Source of the DNA: Zerene cesonia
Lineage: Eukaryota > Arthropoda > Insecta > Lepidoptera > Pieridae
DNA: 64,000 nt
Reading direction: 5' to 3'
Assembly: GCF_012273895.1 (NCBI RefSeq)
Contig: NC_052111.1
Span: 7,998,001-8,062,000 of the forward strand
Below, piece after piece: positions 57,934 through 64,000 of the stretch (the stretch's first letter is position 1; each line of letters opens with the position of its first letter). Made by a program: the position numbers and the translations under genes. Below the pieces are notes generated by a model. That model ran no database searches. It had not been told where the DNA came from and saw only the letters and a program-made list of their open reading frames with translations.

Positions 57934-58257
57934 TTTGCCACAATCAAAAGCGTAAGCGACACTGGACCAGCTTTGAGTGTCGAACAGCTAGAATAACATA
58001 GACCCATTTACATGACACAGTCTATCTAATTATATACTAAATTCCTATATGTAGCTGTGTAGGTAATTTATTCATGTGAACTTCAGTTAGACTGTTGAGG
58101 CACAAGCATGATACAAAGGATAAAGCAACCTGTACGTATTGTATATTGAATTATCTCCATGTGTTTTACGTTTAAAATGATGCATATACATTTGGTATGT
58201 AAATATTAACCTTTATGTAAGAAGTATCCCTAGCAACAGTATTGCACTATTAGTTAT
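57934..58257. other. Unassigned sequence
   Basis: No supported feature was found. Confidence 0.5.
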
Positions 58258-58400
58258 GCGACAATTGGTAAAGCTGGCGTTCGTCTGATGGTAATCAACC
58301 AGTACCGGCTATAAAAATTTGCGGAGGCTATATGCCTGTTCCATGCACTACCCATGGATTGTTGATTTCAGGGTTAAGGAATGGATTGATGGAGAGAGTT
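58258..58400 (-). mobile_element. Family S retroposon, degraded
   Basis: GGCGTTCGTCTGATGGTAAT and TTGCGGAGGCTATATGCCTG correspond to the terminal domain of family S in reverse. The tail and body are eroded. Confidence 0.5.
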
Positions 58401-58435
58401 TCCTAACAATAATGAATAAATCATGTTATCGAGTA

Positions 58436-58608
58436 CTAGCGGTCTGCCCCGGCTTCGCCCGTAGTACATTTATAGCCTGTAGCCTTCCTCAATATATAGG
58501 CTATCTAACACTGAAAAATTTTTCAAATCGGACCAGCAGTTCCTGAGATTAGCGCGTTCAAACAAAAAAAATAAACAAACTCTTCAGCTTTATAATATTA
58601 GTATAGAT
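58436..58608 (-). mobile_element. Helitron-like element, family D, full length
   Basis: Plus strand CTAGCGGTCTGCCCCGGCTT to TTATAATATTAGTATAGA, with AAATCGGACCAGCAGTTCCT inside. It is nearly the same as 13795-13957 in reverse. Confidence 0.74.
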
Positions 58609-58943
58609 TAAAAAAACAATACAGACATGTTGAGAATCTGTTAGTTTTTTTTTTTGGGAACGTAAGTTAAAAATTATTATAAAAATGTCAAAAACTGGTT
58701 CTGTGACGTACTTCGTAACAACTGTTGCGTGACCTTAAAACAATCGATTCGGGCTAGCGCTTTATACCCGTATGCTTTACAGCCACTGCAGTGTTCTTAG
58801 ATTTTAACTCCATTATGGGACTTATTTGACTTTAACTTTTGGGTCTTAATATGAGAAATTAATAAGGAAATCTTGTTATTAAGGTCTAATTACATATATC
58901 TTTGTGTCCGAGTGCGGAAAGTTTGTAGTAAATGTATAATATA

Positions 58944-58995
58944 CTAGCTGTTTGCCCCGTTTTTACCCGTGGTACATATATAACCTATTAAAAAA
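58944..58995 (-). mobile_element. Helitron fragment, family D-related
   Basis: CTAGCTGTTTGCCCCGTTTT and GGTACATATATAACCTATT only; truncated. It matches the 3' portion of 25389-25547. Confidence 0.5.
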
Positions 58996-59464
58996 AACAT
59001 CACAAACTTCCATATAAAGACACAAATTTATCGTGGTTATAACATTTGTTTAGATAGTTTTAACTTAGAAAGCTTTACATCGAAATTATTGTTAGAATTG
59101 TTAGGTTTGGAAAAGGGTTTTTTATAAATGAATACTAACCTATATATACGTAATCTATTAAGTAAAAGTGAAGAAGTAAAAAAGATTAATGAATAGCGTA
59201 ACCAGACATGACGTCAGATACTGCAAGTTAATTAAAAATAATAAAAAAGAAAACTCATTTTAACACGCGTCTAAAGCAATGTTTCTGAATGAAAATGAAA
59301 TTACATTGCAATAGACTTATAAGTGCTTTTTCTATAATATACGTATTCTTTATTATTTCATGAATAATATGATAATTTTAGGAACTGCAAAAACTTCGTT
59401 GTTGAATGTATAAGTGTGACTGTTATAAAGCTTATACCTACTTTTGTATAGACAGAGCGAGCCG
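58996..59464. other. Unassigned sequence
   Basis: No supported feature was found. Confidence 0.5.
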
Positions 59465-59670
59465 GAGACCCATATCCTTTTCCAGTCCCTTCCTTTATTC
59501 CTCTCGTCTTTCCTTTTTTAATCCCTTTCCGATTTATAGTCGGCAATGCATTTGTAGAGGCGCAAAGTCTGCAATCGACCTTACGTCTGTCCAAGTGTTC
59601 ATGGGCGGTGGTAGTGCTTACCTATAGGCGACCCACCAGCTCCATTGCCGACGATGACATAAGAATCAAA
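59465..59670 (+). mobile_element. Family S retroposon (short subfamily)
   Basis: CCCATATCCTTTTCCAGTCC, GTCGGCAATGCATTTGTAGA, GGCGCAAAGTCTGCAATCGA, TTCATGGGCGGTGGTAGTGC and GACATAAGAATC. It is the plus-strand counterpart of 35025-35222. Confidence 0.68.
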
Positions 59671-60009
59671 GACAATGTCAGACATAAGCATATAATCATT
59701 CTAATTTAAAGAGCACTTCGACAAAGGAAGCTATGAACGACGCCGACAGAGGTTCTACAAAGCTAATAGAAATGACAGTTTAATTAAAACCTAGGCGCAT
59801 GCATGAAAACTTACAAAGGAGTGTGTTGGCCTACAAAAGTGTGTCTAATACATTAGTAGGTTACGGACGAGTAAAGTTCTGATTGGGTGAAAATGCGGGA
59901 ATCTTCGTGATCAAAATGAATAAAAGTTTTTTTAGTTTAAACTACAACTAGTCATATATGTCACTAACATATAGCATTCAGAGATCACACACCAATAGAA
60001 TCCAACCAA

Positions 60010-60033
60010 TTCTTAGATTCTTAGATTCTTAGA
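60010..60033. repeat. 8-bp tandem repeat, three units
   Basis: TTCTTAGA repeated three times without interruption. Confidence 0.9.
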
Positions 60034-60510
60034 TTTATAAATTAACAAAACTTGATATGTGACCATTTTGCAACAGTGAAAACGGAAAATATTTATTTCA
60101 TTTACATTCATTTAACTGAACGCTTTACTATCCAATGAGTTTGTCATGTTCCTGTCCAGATTTTCTCCTCTGGCATCACTCCTTAGTTTCAAGACGCCTC
60201 TACCAGACTTACCTGACTTCGTAAATAATAATCATCAAGTAAATATCTAACATTTTATTACGTTTAAATACAAAAGTAATTTGCACAGGTTTAATTCGCC
60301 ATAAACGAGTCGGAACTTTACCTATCCTGGCAACAAAGGAAATGCGAAATAGTTTTCGCATCGCGTTTTAAGCCCTAATGGAGTAATGGAAGTTATGATT
60401 TTGTTATGTAGGTTGTAGTTAAATTGTTATAATGCATGGCATGATTTAAATATTGTGACACGACTTACTGATAAAGTCACTGATAGGCACACATTTGACT
60501 TATCTTCATA
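60034..60510. other. Unassigned sequence
   Basis: No supported feature was found. Confidence 0.5.
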
Positions 60511-60716
60511 CTAGCTGCGGCCTGCGGATTCACTTGCGTAAGTCGCGTTTATGTATCCAGTAGGAATATCGGGATAATAAGTTATTAAAATTGTCCAGCT
60601 ATCTACTTACCAAATTTCATTGCAATCGGTTCAGTAGATTTTGTGTGAAAGAGTAACAAACATACACATACATCAATCAACCTACACAAACTTTCGCATT
60701 TATAAAATTAGCAGGA
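60511..60716 (-). mobile_element. Helitron-like element, family A
   Basis: Plus strand CTAGCTGCGGCCTGCGGATT to CATTTATAAAATTAGCAGGA. A deletion removes part of the 'gcctatatgttattccag' segment. Confidence 0.72.
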
Positions 60717-61754
60717 CTTCTTTGTTATTTTAATTGATACATTAGATAACAGAATATATCCGAAAGCTTTTGAGGTTAAATAAAAAATATGCATATATTA
60801 TTTTATCAATTATAAATTAAGCCGCGTACCACGCTAGTAACGCCGCGGGTTACAACTAGCATCAATATCCAATAAAATGAATCAATAAATAACAATAATT
60901 ATCCGAAACTCATACAGATGGCTCAAAGCAGATATCAGAACGTTCAGAAACAGAGTAAACGGTATCTGATATAGTCCCTTGATACATTTTGTTTGCTTGA
61001 TCAACAAGATTGGTTAGAAAAGGAATAATGTAAGAGGATATTTTTCCGGCGGGTCCATATTCCATACCTTTTTACGTCATAGCGAAACGGGACTTGCGAA
61101 GTGTTACCTGACTATAATATATGTCATTTACAGAGTAATATTCACGGGCAATTTTCGTAAATCCCTCATTTATTATTATTAGGTGTTATGAATAATGAAA
61201 ACCTGTGTTTTACGAAATATGCTCATGTGTATCGCGTTGTTGTATCGGTTGGGTTTAATGATTATTTTTTATCTGAACATTTTGTATGTTTCTATTAGTT
61301 AAATCGGAAATTGTCGACATTTAATGGACGGATTTAGTTCAGTAATAGTTTTAAAAACAACACGCCAATTTCAACTGTAACACCGTATTAAAAACTACGC
61401 TCTATATTATGATAGAATTTATTATATGTATTTATTTGTGACGTTTATTCTATGAAATAATTAAAGGCATATAGAACATAAGTTAATGAGATCATTTTAA
61501 ATTTTATTCTTTTATAATTTTTTCTTTTTTTTATTCTTCTTTCTTCTTTTATAACATTCTACTCCTACACAAAAGAGCTATTTATAATCAAGCATGCGCC
61601 ACAACGAAATCTGCCCTAAGCCCTTTCTTTCCCTTTGTAAATTAACATGTAAAGACAAAGAGTTTTATTCTGTAGATTCAATAATTCTAAATTTATTTGA
61701 TACTTTCAGTGGAATTACGCACGTATTTTTCCGGACACAGTTTTTATAAAGCAA
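60717..61754. other. Unassigned AT-rich sequence
   Basis: A pyrimidine tract lies at about 61505-61555. No gene was called. Confidence 0.5.
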
Positions 61755-61785
61755 CTAGCTCTTGTCCGCGACTTCGTCCATGTGG
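61755..61785 (-). mobile_element. Helitron 3' terminal fragment
   Basis: CTAGCTCTTGTCCGCGACTTC and GTCCATGTGG resemble a Helitron 3' end of a family related to E or J. The rest is absent. Confidence 0.4.
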
Positions 61786-61926
61786 TTATGAAGTTATTAG
61801 CAGATAGTAAATGAGACTTTATTTCAACACAAGCTTATTGGTATTTCTTAATGTAGCTTTATTATAAAAGATGTCATTTAAAAGTAGACAGTTCGCTTTT
61901 GAAAATTAATGTATAGTTATAATTAA

Positions 61927-62090
61927 TCTATACTAATATTATAAAGCTGAAGGATTTGTTTGTTTGAACGCGCTAATCTCAAAAACTGCTGATCCGAGTT
62001 GAAAAACTATTTCAGTGTTTGATAGCCCATATATTGAGACAGGTTATAGGCTATATATGTACCACGGGCGAAGCCGGAGCGAACCGCTAA
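61927..62090 (+). mobile_element. Helitron-like element, family D
   Basis: TCTATACTAATATTATAAAG to AGCGAACCGCTAA (CTAG decayed to CTAA), with GGCTATATATGTACCACGGG inside. Confidence 0.72.
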
Positions 62091-62256
62091 TTAGGAAAAA
62101 AATTTTTTTTTTCATTCTTCTGAAAACAAGATCATGGATTAAGAAATACACATATACAAAACATTGACGGTCACTTAGTTGATTTTAATAAAGACATAAA
62201 CCCAACTGAAAATAAAACCGCCACACAAATGATAAAGTAATGTATTACCAGCCGCA

Positions 62257-62268
62257 CACGTGACGTAA
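62257..62268. promoter_or_regulatory. Overlapping E-box and CRE-like site
   Basis: CACGTG (62257-62262) overlaps TGACGTAA (62261-62268). The flanks to 62335 are richer in GC than average and non-repetitive. It could be a bZIP/bHLH composite element; there is no functional evidence. Confidence 0.3.
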
Positions 62269-62412
62269 TCACACCAGGTTGCTCCCTCGTCCTGGCTCGC
62301 ATTAAGCTGTTATAATATCGCGCGAGGATTTGTTTGACATTGCTTATATTAACAATTCCGTTATAACGTGTGCTTTGTTTCATTTTGTTGCCGATTTGAG
62401 TCTATGTTTTTA

Positions 62413-62475
62413 ACGAGCTTTTATTAGCTTCGCCTGTATGTGTAACCGTCTCTTCTAGACTCGATTTTTATACTA
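62413..62475 (+). mobile_element. Dispersed repeat family K, truncated
   Basis: ACGAGCTTTTATTAGCTTCG, CCTGTATGTGTAACCGTCTC. It matches the start of 41989-42180 but with the TGTT tract collapsed. Confidence 0.5.
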
Positions 62476-62738
62476 ATTTTTAATTTAATAACTAAAAAAT
62501 AATTAGGATTTAATTTAAAATTTGTACAGTTATCAGATCAATTTGTCTTATTATCCTGATTAGGATCGTTGGGATTAAATAATTTCTTACCTTGCGTATA
62601 CTCTGTATAAAGGTAAGTGAGACAATTTAATTTATAACCATTGGTAGTTTTAGTTTTTTTTACTATATTAATTATTTTATTGTATTATTCAGGTGACTGT
62701 GACTTGTAGCATAAAAAAAAACCGGACGACCGTGGTAA
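62476..62738. other. Unassigned sequence
   Basis: Near 62690 a T-rich tract ends ATTCAG|GTGACT, a weak juxtaposed splice motif. Nothing was called. Confidence 0.45.
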
Positions 62739-62911
62739 TCTATACATAAAATTCTCGTTTTATGTTAGTTACCATACTCCTCCGAAACGGCTAGACCGAT
62801 TCTCATGAAATTTTTCGCGCATATCGGGTAGGTCTGAGATTCGGCTATAATCTATTTTCATATGCATAAATGATAAACGTAAGACAGAATAGCATTTGCC
62901 GGGTCAGCTAG
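62739..62911 (+). mobile_element. Helitron-like element, family B, full length
   Basis: TCTATACATAAAATTCTCG after A, CATACTCCTCCGAAACGGCT, ATCGGGTAGGTCTGAGATTC, and GCCGGGTCAGCTAG before T. Confidence 0.74.
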
Positions 62912-63869
62912 TGTATGTTTTGATCTCTTATGTTTTGACTAGAACGTTCTCGGAGCGCTTAATTATTTATAGAGGTCCGACGATTTCGGAATTATGATTT
63001 TAGCATGAAGAGCACCTAATGCGTATACGGTATGTATTTTTATTATCCTAACATATCAAAAATCAAGGTAACTTAACAAATCACAACAGATAAATGTCCC
63101 ATTTGACGATTCTTAATTCCCTTAGCAAAAAAATTTGATGACAAAAATTAAACAAATGTATGTAATAGAGTTGTTTTAATTTTTAAACTAACTCTTCCCC
63201 TATAGTCCTCCCTACAATATTTATTGCATCGCGACACGGAGTCCTCAAGAGGCGTTCGAGGGCCCATCTCTCACGCGTGCGAAGTACCCTCTATGGTTAA
63301 AAGATAGATCCCGAGGATATTATAGTTTTGTGATAATAGAAGCAGGTTTGTGTGATACCAGGGGTCGTATTGGTGGAAATTTCATTGACATATATAAAAA
63401 ACGCAATTGTTGTAAAGATATGTTGATGCATCTTAGAAACTTATAAAAAATTTTGCTTAACGACTTTGGAAAGAAAAATCTTCACTCTTTCCAATTTTGG
63501 ATCCTCTAAAAGCAGCGAGTGCAAACATCGAGTATTCATATTTTTGACACATACGCTTTTGATATTCTGAAAAATGTTCGCACTGTTTCACACCGCACAT
63601 TTCTGCTTCAATTTTCTTTCTTTTGCAAAAGCCCACTGCGTGGTACGTTTTAGCAGCGTTCGTGTCACTGAACGATGACTGATGAACGGGTATCTAGAAC
63701 AGTTGCTCGTATGGTTACACAGCCGAACCATAATACTCCTATTTCATCGACCATCAGCGTTTCGCAAACAACTTTACCATTTATCACGCAAACAATCTCA
63801 GTTATATCGAGCTCCATAGTTTCAAAACAGTAGTAGGGTACTAAGGTTTTTCACGAATCCATCCCCTAC
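62912..63869. other. Unassigned sequence upstream of a promoter-like region
   Basis: No recognised repeat was found in almost 1 kb, which is unusual for this window. Moderately GC-rich at 63220-63310. It could be promoter-proximal DNA. Confidence 0.4.
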
Positions 63870-64000
63870 GTCGCTTTGCGCATGTGCGGCAACCGGCGCG
63901 TCCCGCAGTGTCATTCCGAACATTGACAAGGACGCACGCGTTCGCACCGCAGTGACGTCCCATATCGAATAATCGAATTCGTGTAGTGAAGTGCAATGTA
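63870..64000 (+). promoter_or_regulatory. Candidate promoter at the right edge
   Basis: A CpG-rich block contains TGCGCATGTGCGG (63877-63889), one mismatch from an NRF1/Ewg site, and a CRE-like TGACGTCC (63953-63960). CCGCAGTG occurs twice (63903-63910 and 63948-63955) and could supply initiators. There is no repeat in the preceding 950 bp and no TATA box. The direction is inferred weakly from the element order; a minus-strand or bidirectional promoter cannot be excluded. The transcript would mostly lie outside the window. Confidence 0.33.

Noticed and set aside
60190..60230. Minus-strand recursive splice site (CAG|GTAAGT at about 60214)
   Set aside because: The preceding bases on that strand are not pyrimidine-rich; only the donor half is good.
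61486..61510. bantam-like microRNA (TGAGATCATTTT)
   Set aside because: Only the seed half matches and no hairpin partner is nearby.
61696..61760. Exon after an acceptor at 61709
   Set aside because: The open frame runs into a Helitron fragment and no donor follows.
62692..62735. Recursive splice site or exon at 62692
   Set aside because: The donor would be GTGACT, a poor match, and the alternative donor lies at the edge of a Helitron insertion.
1..64000. CRISPR array, operon, prophage or bacterial defence system
   Set aside because: Composition, splice signals and the repeat families point to an insect nuclear genome; no such structure is present.

Overview
The window looks like non-coding DNA, intron plus intergenic, from a moth or butterfly (Lepidoptera). 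It is AT-rich and has no long open reading frame; the longest is about 145 codons and resembles no family I recognise. It is crowded with short dispersed repeats typical of lepidopteran genomes: Helitron-like elements with A|TC...CTAG|T ends, RTE-like 3' ends with a (GATGAT)n tail, poly(A)-tailed retroposon tails, and Jockey/CR1-type LINE 3' ends. No CRISPR array, operon, bacterial gene or intact transposase was seen. Family names rest on recognising motifs, not on a database search.

Layout. 1-9 kb is mostly unassigned AT-rich sequence with three Helitron pieces. 9-14 kb has several hairpins or palindromes and two Helitrons. 14-24 kb holds the best signs of a plus-strand gene: a 45-nt candidate exon (14219-14263) with branch point, acceptor and donor; a candidate terminal exon (17937-18020) in a compatible phase; and a textbook-like recursive splice site (24059|24060) where a 3' splice site directly abuts GTAAGT. 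A weaker one lies at 9120|9121. 24-35 kb carries scattered retroposon 3' ends, a reverse-transcriptase remnant (30180-30347) and Helitrons. 36-44 kb is dense in Helitrons, including a cluster of four between 38.7 and 39.5 kb, two of them joined end to end and one a chimera of two families. 45.4-46.1 kb is a GC-rich block, part of which looks like a solo LTR. 48-51 kb has two regulatory-looking islands and a foldback element whose arms carry a tRNA-type B box. 54-57 kb has a tRNA-derived SINE head, a near-perfect 61-bp-arm foldback element, a Helitron tandem and a (TA)38 tract. The last 130 bases are CpG-rich with an NRF1-like site and a CRE-like site, as at a promoter.

The most economical reading is that part of the window is the interior of a very long plus-strand gene whose large introns fill with small transposons. 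A second promoter may begin at the right edge. The protein cannot be named: the 15-residue candidate exon peptide contains an N-glycosylation sequon but matches no family I recognise.
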